DNA from: Kutzneria viridogrisea
GTDB taxonomy: Bacteria; Actinomycetota; Actinomycetes; Mycobacteriales; Pseudonocardiaceae
Assembly: GCA_014138725.1 (NCBI GenBank)
Contig: JACJID010000003.1
Span: 1,116,001-1,180,000, forward strand
Length of the DNA stretch: 64,000 nt
Reading direction: 5' to 3'
Positions 7,679 to 15,613 of the stretch are shown one piece after another. The translations under genes were made by a program, and so were the position numbers. Numbering within the stretch: position 1 is the first letter of the stretch; each line of letters starts with the position of its first letter. Below the pieces are notes generated by a model. It was not told the origin of the DNA. It saw only the letters and a list, made by a program, of their open reading frames with translations, and ran no database searches.

Positions 7679-8905
7679 ATGACCAGTTTGAGGTTCGCCG
7701 CGGCGGCGGCGACCGCGCTGCTGATCGCGGTCGCGGGCAGTGCCCCGGCCTCCGCGACGGCAGGCGGCGAGCAGTGCGATTCGGCCGGTCTGGGCATCTC
7801 CGCCCAGTTCTCGGCGTTCGTCCAGCACGACGCGACCCTGCTGGGCACCGCGGCAGGCCGCGTGGCCGTGGGCGGCAACGCCGTGCTGGGCACCCCGATG
7901 GGCTTCCCCGGCCTGAGCGTGGGCGGCGGCGCGGCGGTGGACGCCGGCCGCGGCGACCTGCTGGTCGGCGGCAAGCTCGACGCGCACGGCGTGGTGCTGG
8001 AGAAGGGCGGCGCGTTCGTCGGCGGTCTGATCGGCCTGGCCACCGGCATCGCCGCCAAGGTGAGCGGGGCGGCCGTGGCCACCGCGGGCATCGGCGGCAA
8101 GCTCGACGTGGACGGTTCCTTCGCCGCGCTGACCGCCAAGGCCGACGCCTGGGCCAAGGTCAAGGTCAACGGCGCGGTCAAGCTGGACGGCGAAACCCTG
8201 GAACTGTCCGGCAGCGACAGCAAGCAAGTCGTCGTGGGGGTCACCGCCGCGCAGCTCGCGGTGGCCAAGGAGATCAGGATCAAGGCGCCGGTCGGTGCCA
8301 CGGTGCTGGTCAACGTCGCCGGTGAGGCGTACGACGCGGTGGCCGCTGGACTGCGTTCGGTGCAGGTCTGGGACGGCCACGGCTGGGTCGGCGCGGGCGC
8401 CAAGGTCGGCGTGGTGTGGAACTTCGCCGCCGCCAAGAAGATCACCCTCGGCGGCGGCCTGTGGGTGGGCACCGTGCTGGCCCCGCGTGCCGAGGTCGGT
8501 TTCGGCCTGGGCATCGGGCTCGGCGTCTCCGGCGGCCTGGTCGCCTCCTCGGTGCACACCGTCGTGGCCGTGGACCTGGGCGTACTGGTCGGGTTCCCGG
8601 CCTGCCTGCCCGGTGGCGGCGGCACCGGCGGCGGTGGCGGCACCACCCCCGGCGGCTCCGGTGACGGCGGCAGCGGCAGTACCCCCGGCACCCCGGCCGC
8701 CAACTCCTCGAACGCGCCGAGCACCTCGGTGTCGGCCACGCCCAGCAGTTCGGCGGCACCCGTGCCGCAGGCCCAGGCCACCGAGCCGCTGGCCTACACC
8801 GGCGCCAACGTCGTGTGGATCGCGGTCGCCGCGGCAGTGCTGCTCGGTCTCGGTGCGGGAGCGCTCATCCTGAGCAGGCGCAAGCGGGCCAAGCAGAACA
8901 GCTGA
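7679..8905 (+). CDS. Choice-of-anchor-A domain surface protein with LAYTG sorting signal
   Basis: A secreted cell-wall protein, 408 aa. An N-terminal signal peptide (Arg, then an Ala-rich hydrophobic core, likely cut after PASA/TA) is followed by FSAFVQHDATLLGTAAGRVAVGGNA, written here only by its key pattern: a choice-of-anchor-A adhesin-like fold. A Gly/Ser/Pro/Thr linker begins near residue 305. The C-terminus has LAYTG at 371-375, a hydrophobic helix and a RRKR tail. LAXTG is the recognition motif of actinobacterial class E sortases, so the protein is probably covalently wall-anchored. ATG 7679 is preferred to ATG 7664 because GAGGA precedes it. A strong terminator follows, making it monocistronic. 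Its ligand is unknown; no sortase gene is in the window. Confidence 0.85.
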   Translation: MTSLRFAAAAATALLIAVAGSAPASATAGGEQCDSAGLGISAQFSAFVQHDATLLGTAAGRVAVGGNAVLGTPMGFPGLSVGGGAAVDAGRGDLLVGGKLDAHGVVLEKGGAFVGGLIGLATGIAAKVSGAAVATAGIGGKLDVDGSFAALTAKADAWAKVKVNGAVKLDGETLELSGSDSKQVVVGVTAAQLAVAKEIRIKAPVGATVLVNVAGEAYDAVAAGLRSVQVWDGHGWVGAGAKVGVVWNFAAAKKITLGGGLWVGTVLAPRAEVGFGLGIGLGVSGGLVASSVHTVVAVDLGVLVGFPACLPGGGGTGGGGGTTPGGSGDGGSGSTPGTPAANSSNAPSTSVSATPSSSAAPVPQAQATEPLAYTGANVVWIAVAAAVLLGLGAGALILSRRKRAKQNS

Positions 8906-8913
8906 GCCTGACA

Positions 8914-8956
8914 ACGTGGTGACCGGCGCCAGCCCTCCCAGCGCCGGTCACCACGT
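8914..8956. terminator. Rho-independent-like hairpin after the surface-protein gene
   Basis: 16-bp perfect stem (8914-8929 with 8941-8956) and an 11-base loop, nine bases past the stop codon. There is no U-tract, as is common in high-GC actinomycetes. Confidence 0.8.
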
Positions 8957-8979
8957 CCAGCACCGGCTATTGTGAGCTG

Positions 8980-10538
8980 GTGGGGTACCAGTCGACGGTC
9001 GGGCACTCCCACACCGTCCTGATGATCGTCAACACGGTGGCCTCGGCGAACCGGCTCCTGGACATCGTCGGCCTGTTCGACTCAGATCCCCGCGTGCAAC
9101 TGGTGTTCAGCACCCCACCGAACTCGACCGTCACCGACGGGGTCGCCGAGGTGTTCGCGACTCTCGGTGTGCGCACCCTGGACTGGGACTCGGTGCTGCG
9201 GACCCGGTTCGACCTGGCGATCACCGCCAACCACAGCGGCAGCCTGCACCAGGTGCGGGCCCCGGTCGTGGTGATCTCCCACGGAGTCGGGTACACGAAG
9301 AAGTCGCCCAGAGCCCAGAGCCCAGAGCCCAGAGCCCAGCTTATGGCCTCTCCCGCGAGTGGTTGCTCCACGAGGGCGCGCTCGTCGCCGACACCCTCGT
9401 GCTCTCGCATGAGGAACAGCTGCACCGCCTCGCCGCAGCCGTTCCCGAGGCGACAGGATCCGCTGTTGTCGCCGGGGATCCCTGCTACGACAGGATCCTC
9501 GCCAGCACGACGCGCCGCGGCATCTTCCGCGAGGCGCTCGGCTGCACGGATGACACCCGCCTGATCGTCACCACTTCGACCTGGCGCCAGGGGTCAGCGT
9601 TCGGCGCGTGGCCCACGATGCTCCGGCAACTCATGGCCGAACTCTCCCCTGTGCACCACCGAGTCGCTGCCATCCTGCACCCGCACGTGTGGCACCAGCA
9701 CAGTCCCTGGCAGGTCCGGACCTGGCTGGCCGACTGCCTGCGTGCTGGTCTCGTGCTCATCCCACCGCTGGAGGGGTGGCGGGCCGCGTTGATCGCCGCG
9801 GACGTCGTCGTGGGCGACCACGGTGCCGTCACCTGCTACGCGGCAGCCATGGGCAAACCCGTTGTGCTGGCAGCGTTCGACGAGGACGAGGTCGTCGCGG
9901 GCACCTCCGTGGCGCTGCTCGGCGAACTCGCGCCCAGGCTTGATCCGCACCAACCGCTGCTGCCACAGCTCGACGTGACCTCCGGCTATGAGCCAGTCCG
10001 CGAGCTGGTCACCTCCTTCCCCTTCCGCGCGGCGGAACTGCACCGTGAGCTGTTCTACCGCAAGCTAGGACTGTCCGAACCGGACAGTCACCTCGTGCAG
10101 CCACTACTGCCCAGTGACGGGCTGTCCCCGGGTAGCGGCCCCCAGGCGCTCCTGGTGAGCGGCACCGCAGAGCGCCTTCGCCTGCGTGCAGCCGACGTGC
10201 GCCCCGCCATGACTGGCGACTGCTTCCTCGCCGTGCACACCGATCACCCCGTGCGGTCCTTGCGCACCAACGCGGATGTTCTGTTCGGCACCGTCTCGGA
10301 CGAGGAGCTGGCTGGCGTGCTCGACCGAACCCCGTCCAGCCTGATCGCGGTGTCCGAGACGACCGGTGTCGCACTCGTGCGCGGACACTCCCCCGTGCGC
10401 ATCCTCGGGAACGATCGGGTTGTCGGGGCGTGTGCGCTGCACGCCTGGCTGTCGGCTCACCCAAACGACCTGCCCGCCACGCTGGATGTGGACGTGAACG
10501 GACGTGCCTACCGCTTCGCGCTGCCCAGCCTGCGGTAG
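8980..10538 (+). pseudogene. GT-B-like (CDP-glycerol transferase-like) gene split by a frameshift at a 7-bp repeat; possibly phase-variable
   Basis: Two overlapping frames together encode one protein of about 519 aa. The first half starts with GTG 8980 and runs in one frame through VLMIVNTVASANRLLD and VVVISHGVGYTKKSP. The second half continues in another frame from AYGLSREWLLHEGAL (from 9342) to 10538, with VVAGDPCYDR, ILHPHVW and a late VVVGDHGAVTCYAAAMGKPV segment. That last stretch resembles the donor-binding end of GT-B/TagB-like transferases, but the match is weak and the substrate unknown. The break falls inside a heptanucleotide tandem repeat at 9306-9339. By frame arithmetic, one extra unit (or two fewer) would join the halves. 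So the gene may be switched off by slippage, be an inactivated pseudogene, or be a sequencing error. The 3' end overlaps the convergent STAND gene by 31 bases. Confidence 0.7.
9306..9339 (+). repeat. Heptanucleotide tandem repeat (CCCAGAG) x 4.9 inside a coding region
   Basis: Period-7 identity holds from 9306 to 9339, with four full CCCAGAG units (9307-9334) plus CCCAG. Seven is not a multiple of three, so each unit gained or lost shifts the frame. In frame it would encode a repeating AQSPEPR-type heptapeptide every three units. Confidence 0.95.
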
Positions 10539-12505
10539 ATCCCCTCCGCCTTGCCCAGGCTCTCCGGATCTCCCAGTGCCTGCAGGACCTCCGCCTGCTT
10601 GCGCAAGGATCCGTCTGCCGCGAACAATCGCTCGGCTTCAGTCAACTCACTGCGGGCCCGGTCCTGCTCACCCAGGGCAAGCAGTGCCCTCGCCAACTCG
10701 AGCCGTGTCTTGGCCTGATTGTCCCCTTCCGTTGTGCCGTCGAAGAATTCACGTGTGCGTTCAAGTACTTCCTTGGCATTCAAGGGATTGTGCGCAGCCA
10801 ACCACGCACGTCCCCGCTGGAGGTCGAGCAGCGCGGCCACCCTCGGCCGCAACTCGGCCTCCACCTCGACCTGCTCGGACTGGTCGAACAGGTCCAGCGC
10901 TGTCTGCGGGTCACCACCGCGCAGCGCGACCTTCCCCTGCCACTCCAAGGCACTCTGCTCACCTTGTGAGTGTCCACTGCTCCGTGCTGTCTCAAGGGAG
11001 AGCTGGAAGTGCCGCCCCGCCTCACCGAGCTCCCCGACGCCAAGGTACGCCGATCCGAGCTGAGAACTCAACCGCATGACCGCCATCGGGTCATCGCAGC
11101 GCTGCGCCGCGTCCAGACCCACCTGGTGCGTGCCGATCCAGTCGTCGTAGTGGCCGTGCAGGTGGTAGAGGCCCCACAACGCCTCGCACAACTGCCACGC
11201 GAGGTCGAAGTGCCGCGCCTCCATCACGACGGGGACGAGCGAGGTGAGGTTCACTCGTTCGGTCTCCAGCCATCGCAGCGCGGCCTCCCGGTCGGCGTGG
11301 TCCGCGACCGGAACCCTATGGTACAAGGGATTCACGCGTGGCCTGGTCGACAGCACCTTGTCGAAGGCGATGGTGCACTGCAGGTACCAGTTGCCCAGCC
11401 GCCCGATCACGACCGGGTCCGGTGGCCCCGAGACGCCGCGCGCGTGGTCCTGCGCCAAGTCGTGGAACCGGAATCGGTCACCGGGCAACTCCGTCAGCAA
11501 TCCCGCTGTGGCCAAGGTGTCCAGCACATCGCCCGTGTCCTCAGCGCCCAGCGCGAGCACGCGCTCCGCCGCGGCCAGGGCGAATTCAGGCCCGGGGTGC
11601 CAGGCGAGGAGCCGGTAGGCCCGTGCGGCCTGCTCGGGCAAGCGCTGGAAGGCGAAGTCGAGGTGGTCCACCAACTGCAACTGCACCTCCCCGTCCAGTG
11701 CGCGGAAACCGTGCTCCGCGACGCGGCCCAGGATCCGCGTGCGCTGGCGCGCGGTCTTGCCGACCAGCGACGCGGCCATCAACCGGATCGCGCCTGGGTA
11801 GCCGTAGCAGCTGCGCAACAGCGTCTGCTCGGACTCGGTGTCCAACTCGATCAGTTGCTCGGACAGGACCGCGGTGAGCAGTTCCTGCGCGTGGCCGGTG
11901 GCCAGCGGCGCCACCCGGATCAGCTGGAACCCCATGCCGTGCAGGCCCTGCGCGAGCCACCGGCTGGTGGCCACGACGGCGCACCCGGTCTCGCTCGGCA
12001 CGAACGGCCGGACCTGACCGGGGCTGTGCACGTCGTCCAGGACGAACAGGACCTTCCTGCCCTGGCACACCGATCGCAGGTCGGCGGCGCGCTCCTCGGC
12101 TGTCGGCCGCAACTCCCCGGCCGGCACGCCCAGCGCGACGAGGGCGCTGCCCAGCGCCTCACCGCTCTCCACGAGCTCGTCCCGGCCGCACGACAGCCGC
12201 AGGTACACGATGCCGTCGGGGAAGAGGTGCTCGTTACGCTTGGCCCACGCGCACGCGGTGCCGGTGGTGCCCACCCCACCCGGTCCGTAGAGGCAGACCA
12301 GCAACGGTCGATCCGCTTCGCGCGCACGGGAGAACACTGCGTCGAGCTGCTCGTGCACGCGGTACTGGTTGACGAACGGGTACGGCGGCGCCGGTGCCTC
12401 GTGTGGCAACCGGGACGGCCGCTCCCCCAAGTTGGCCACCAGTTGGTGGATGTCGCGGGCCTGGATCACCGGCCCGTGCACGGTGCCTGACAGGTCGTTG
12501 CCCAC
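10508..12505 (-). CDS. STAND (NB-ARC) ATPase with TPR repeats; Walker A lysine missing
   Basis: A 665-aa multidomain signalling protein. Residues 1-23 carry SGTVHGPVIQARDIH, similar to the short N-terminal amyloid-like motifs seen on many actinobacterial NB-ARC proteins. An NB-ARC domain follows: P-loop GPGGVGTT at 74-81, where the invariant Lys is Thr; Walker B VLFVLDD at 152-158; and GYPGAIRL as the GLPL equivalent. A winged-helix region comes next, then TPR-like helices from about residue 370 to the end. Such proteins act as regulators or as immune-type sensors that oligomerise on ligand binding. Loss of the P-loop Lys suggests altered or absent ATP hydrolysis. No typical effector gene is adjacent. 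The GTG start at 12505 gives the conserved N-terminal motif but has a poor ribosome site. Confidence 0.82.
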   Translation of the reverse strand: MGNDLSGTVHGPVIQARDIHQLVANLGERPSRLPHEAPAPPYPFVNQYRVHEQLDAVFSRAREADRPLLVCLYGPGGVGTTGTACAWAKRNEHLFPDGIVYLRLSCGRDELVESGEALGSALVALGVPAGELRPTAEERAADLRSVCQGRKVLFVLDDVHSPGQVRPFVPSETGCAVVATSRWLAQGLHGMGFQLIRVAPLATGHAQELLTAVLSEQLIELDTESEQTLLRSCYGYPGAIRLMAASLVGKTARQRTRILGRVAEHGFRALDGEVQLQLVDHLDFAFQRLPEQAARAYRLLAWHPGPEFALAAAERVLALGAEDTGDVLDTLATAGLLTELPGDRFRFHDLAQDHARGVSGPPDPVVIGRLGNWYLQCTIAFDKVLSTRPRVNPLYHRVPVADHADREAALRWLETERVNLTSLVPVVMEARHFDLAWQLCEALWGLYHLHGHYDDWIGTHQVGLDAAQRCDDPMAVMRLSSQLGSAYLGVGELGEAGRHFQLSLETARSSGHSQGEQSALEWQGKVALRGGDPQTALDLFDQSEQVEVEAELRPRVAALLDLQRGRAWLAAHNPLNAKEVLERTREFFDGTTEGDNQAKTRLELARALLALGEQDRARSELTEAERLFAADGSLRKQAEVLQALGDPESLGKAEGIYRRLGSAKR

Positions 12506-12564
12506 CCGGGCGAGGTTACCGGCACCGGCGCGACTCGGCCGCCGCTTCGCTCCTTCGGCGGGCG

Positions 12565-12589
12565 TGTCACGAATGCCGCCTTCGTGACA
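12565..12589. repeat. Palindrome TGTCACGAA-7-TTCGTGACA in the STAND/MFS intergenic region
   Basis: 9-bp perfect arms (12565-12573 and 12581-12589) around TGCCGCC. It lies between the divergent STAND and MFS starts (197-base gap) and may be an operator for either, or a dispersed intergenic palindromic element. Only one copy was noticed in the window. Confidence 0.5.
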
Positions 12590-12703
12590 TCTCGCCGGTG
12601 ATCAGCCCCGCAGCACGCTGAGCTGGGTGAACGACCGTTGGACCGGGAACTCCTCAGTGGGATCGCATTGACTCGGGCCGAGGGCACGTCTCATTCTGCG
12701 GCC

Positions 12704-13990
12704 ATGGAACGCACAGGGCGGGGCAGTGGGGTCAGCAGAGTGGTGGCCGCCGGTATCATCGGCACCACTGCGGAGTTCTACGACTTCTTCCTCTACGGCG
12801 CGGCGGCCGCCACCGTGTTCGGCCCGACGTTCTTCCCGCACTCCGACGGTTTACTCGGGGTGCTGGCCGCGCTGGTCACCTACGCGGTCGGTTTCCTCGC
12901 TCGTCCCGTGGGCGGGCTGGTGTTCGGCCACTTCGGCGACCGGGTGGGACGCAAGCGCTTGCTGGTGTTCAGCCTGCTGGGCATGGGCGGAGCGTCAACC
13001 CTGATCGGGCTGCTGCCCGGCTACGACCAGATCGGGGTGGCCGCTCCCATCCTGCTCACCCTGCTGCGACTGGTGCAGGGCTTCGCGCTGGGTGGGGAGT
13101 TCGGCGGAGCTGTGCTGCTCGTCTCCGAACACGGCGACAATCGCGGCCGGGGTCTGCGGGCGGCGTGGCCGCAGACCGGCGGGCCGCTGGGCAACCTGCT
13201 GGCCACTGGCGCGCTGGCAGCCACGGCGGGTTCGTGGAGCGGCGGCGAGGGGTGGCGGCTGCCGTTCCTCGCCTCCGCCCTGTTGGTGGTCATCGGCCTC
13301 TGGGTACGGCTGAGGGTGGCCGAGTCCCCGTTGTTCGCCGAGCGGCCGCGCACCGAACGGGCGCCGCTCACCCTGGCGCTGCGCAGGTACCCGCGTGAGT
13401 TGTTCTCCGTGTTCGCCGCCCGCGTTGGGGAGAACGCCACGTTCTACGTGTTCACCATCTTCCTGCTCGTGTACGCGACGAACATCGGCTTGCCCCGGTC
13501 CACCGCCACGCTGGCGGTGACCGTCGGTTCCGTGGTGCAGGTGCTCGCGATGGTGGCGGGTGGGGCGCTGTCCGACCGCTGGGGACGACGCCCGGTCGCG
13601 GTACTGGCGGCAGTCGCGGCAGCAGGCTGGGCGCTGGCGTTCTTCCCGTTGGTCACGAGTGGGCAGGTGGTGCTGGCGGTGGCTGGCGGCCTGCTCTGCC
13701 ACGGAGTGCTCACCGGTGCCCAGTCAGCCTTCTACGCCGAACTGTTCGACACCAGCATCCGGTACTCCGGGGTGTCGCTGGGTTACCAGGCCGCCACCGT
13801 GCTGGCAGGTGCGGCCGCACCGCTGGTCGGTACGGCGATGCTGCAGGCCACCGGCTCAGCCCTGCCGGTGACCGCGCTGCTGGTGGGCTGTCTGGGACTG
13901 ACCGTGGTCGGCATGCTGGTGGCCCCGGAGACCAGGGGCCGTGACCTGTCCGCGACCGTCGCCGACCGATTACCGACCGAGCACGCCTGA
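12704..13990 (+). CDS. MFS transporter, metabolite:H+ symporter (MHS) family
   Basis: Inner-membrane transporter of 428 aa, 12 predicted helices, of the ProP/ShiA/KgtP-like metabolite:H+ symporter family. Signatures visible: TTAEFYDFFLYG in TM1, FLARPVGGLVFGHFGDRVGRK in the TM2-3 loop (key residues GHFGDR..GRK), and RLVQGFALGGEFGGA in TM4. These are classical for the family, whose substrates are organic acids, compatible solutes or shikimate; which applies here cannot be told. ATG 12704 was chosen because the protein then begins just before TM1. A TTG at 12638 in the same frame is possible, and neither has a strong ribosome site. It is convergent with the VKOR gene. Confidence 0.87.
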   Translation: MERTGRGSGVSRVVAAGIIGTTAEFYDFFLYGAAAATVFGPTFFPHSDGLLGVLAALVTYAVGFLARPVGGLVFGHFGDRVGRKRLLVFSLLGMGGASTLIGLLPGYDQIGVAAPILLTLLRLVQGFALGGEFGGAVLLVSEHGDNRGRGLRAAWPQTGGPLGNLLATGALAATAGSWSGGEGWRLPFLASALLVVIGLWVRLRVAESPLFAERPRTERAPLTLALRRYPRELFSVFAARVGENATFYVFTIFLLVYATNIGLPRSTATLAVTVGSVVQVLAMVAGGALSDRWGRRPVAVLAAVAAAGWALAFFPLVTSGQVVLAVAGGLLCHGVLTGAQSAFYAELFDTSIRYSGVSLGYQAATVLAGAAAPLVGTAMLQATGSALPVTALLVGCLGLTVVGMLVAPETRGRDLSATVADRLPTEHA

Positions 13991-13999
13991 GCCCGCGGA

Positions 14000-14467
14000 T
14001 CAGGCCGGGCGGGTGCGCAGTTCCGCGGTGAGGATCAGCGCGAACAGGGCGAGCGTGATCACGTGCACGCCGGTGCACCACTCGCAGATCTTGCCGATGA
14101 TCGCCAGCTCGACGGTGACCAGGTAGACCACGAACAGCAGGCCGACGACCACTCCGCCCAGGCGCATCCAGCGCAGGGCGGGCAGCTCCGCGCGCCAGGC
14201 CCAGGGAGAGGTCAGCACGACCATGGGCACGAAGAACACCAAGCCCAGGACGGCGACCGGGATGCCGAAGATCACCGCCTCGGGGCTGTTCGTCACAGCC
14301 GCGCAGTCGATCATGGCGTTGACCGAGCAGATCAGGGTGGCGTCGTCGGTGTAGTGGCTGATCGTCATGTAGATCGCCACTGCGAGCCCGGCCAGGGACA
14401 ACACCAGGGTGCCGTAGGTGAGCCACTTGGGTTGGGACGAGGTCACCGTCTCAGTACCAGCTGCCAT
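14000..14467 (-). CDS. Vitamin K epoxide reductase (VKOR) family membrane oxidoreductase
   Basis: A 155-aa integral membrane protein with about four helices that reoxidises DsbA-like thiol oxidases with quinone as electron acceptor, the actinobacterial counterpart of DsbB. The loop cysteine pair C47/C55 (CSVNAMIDC) and the active-site CEWC at 128-131 are all present, with the conserved Ser/Pro-rich loop between. The ATG start at 14467 is 18 bases behind the amidohydrolase stop, so it may be the last gene of the GS/amidohydrolase transcript. No DsbA partner is adjacent. Confidence 0.9.
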   Translation of the reverse strand: MAAGTETVTSSQPKWLTYGTLVLSLAGLAVAIYMTISHYTDDATLICSVNAMIDCAAVTNSPEAVIFGIPVAVLGLVFFVPMVVLTSPWAWRAELPALRWMRLGGVVVGLLFVVYLVTVELAIIGKICEWCTGVHVITLALFALILTAELRTRPA

Positions 14468-14485
14468 TACCGCAGGATACGGGGA

Positions 14486-15613
14486 TCAGACCACGACGTT
14501 CAGCCCATAGACCCGACTCACGTTCACAGCGGCGAATCCGGTCACGACCCGCTCCGCATCGGCCGTGGTCATCGTGCCCTCGGCGACCCAGGAGTCGATG
14601 AGCCGACCGACCCCGCGTCGCCACAGCAGTGCACCGAGGTGGTGCAGTTCAGGCAGTCCATAGCCGTCGGAGGAGAAGCAGACCGAGTCGAAAGGAGCCA
14701 GTTCGAGCAATTCGGCCAACACAACTCCACAGCGATCACCCACATAGGGGACGGCCAGGCCGACATCCACCAGCACGTGCGGGAACACGTGCGCCAGGTA
14801 TGCCGCGTTGCGGTGGAAGGGCCAGCAATGCAGCAGCGCGATGGTCACCCCGCTGGACCGCGTGGCGGCCAGGAAGTCGCTGAGCAGCGCTGGATCGGCT
14901 CGGTGCAGGCGCAGGTCCTCGTCACCGAAACCGGTGTGCAGTTGCAGCGGCAGACCGTACTCGGCGCCGAGCCTGGCCCCCAGGTGCACCAGCCAGCTCA
15001 ACAGGACTCGGCTGTCCAGCCGGGAGCCGCCCCAGCGCAGCCAGGCCCCGGCAGCGGCTCGCACCTCCTCCTCCGCAGGCGGCTCGGCGGGCAGTTCGAG
15101 ACCGGTCCGGTAGGCGACGATGCTCTTGAGGCCGACCACCCCGGTGGCGATCCGCTCGCGCAAGGCCTCCTCCACCGCCACGGCGAACTCGGTGGCCGAC
15201 ACGCCTGCGGCGGCCACCTGCTCGGCCACGGTCTCCAACCGCAGCACCTCGTGGGCGCTGCCCCCAGCCAGCTCTGCGAAGGCCGTCGGTTCGGTCAAGA
15301 CACCGATACCGGTGTCGAGCAGCCAGGTGCCCACCCCCGCACTGCCCAGCAGGTGGGCGCTGACCCTGCGCCAGCCCCACTCCTCGCGGCGGGCCAGGTA
15401 CTGCTCGGCGGTGGCGTGCGGCGGCAGGTCCAGCTGGGGCGCGCACCAACGGCGCACCGCGAGCCCCAACATGGAGTTGAACGGGTTGCGGGGCACCGAG
15501 CCCTCGGTGAGCAGGGTCTCGAAACCGAGCCGGTCCAGGTCCTGCTGGACAACACCGTGGCAGTGCTGGTCGACCAGCCTCAGATCGTCGGTGATCACGA
15601 CTACCACCGCCAA
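14486..15613 (-). CDS. Amidohydrolase_2 family protein, FluG N-terminal-like
   Basis: A TIM-barrel amidohydrolase of up to 375 aa. Metal-site motifs DQHCHG (His17, His19), LHTGFGDEDL, LLHCWPFH and SSDGYGLPEL are visible in the order expected for the family. The same domain is fused in front of a glutamine synthetase in fungal FluG and in several bacterial proteins. Here it directly follows a glutamine synthetase gene on the same strand. The TTG start at 15613 overlaps the synthetase stop by 13 bases; GTG starts at 15607 or 15598 are equally possible, so the first few residues are uncertain. The overlap suggests translational coupling and a joint pathway, plausibly release or modification of a gamma-glutamyl amide. 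Confidence 0.82.
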   Translation of the reverse strand: MAVVVVITDDLRLVDQHCHGVVQQDLDRLGFETLLTEGSVPRNPFNSMLGLAVRRWCAPQLDLPPHATAEQYLARREEWGWRRVSAHLLGSAGVGTWLLDTGIGVLTEPTAFAELAGGSAHEVLRLETVAEQVAAAGVSATEFAVAVEEALRERIATGVVGLKSIVAYRTGLELPAEPPAEEEVRAAAGAWLRWGGSRLDSRVLLSWLVHLGARLGAEYGLPLQLHTGFGDEDLRLHRADPALLSDFLAATRSSGVTIALLHCWPFHRNAAYLAHVFPHVLVDVGLAVPYVGDRCGVVLAELLELAPFDSVCFSSDGYGLPELHHLGALLWRRGVGRLIDSWVAEGTMTTADAERVVTGFAAVNVSRVYGLNVVV

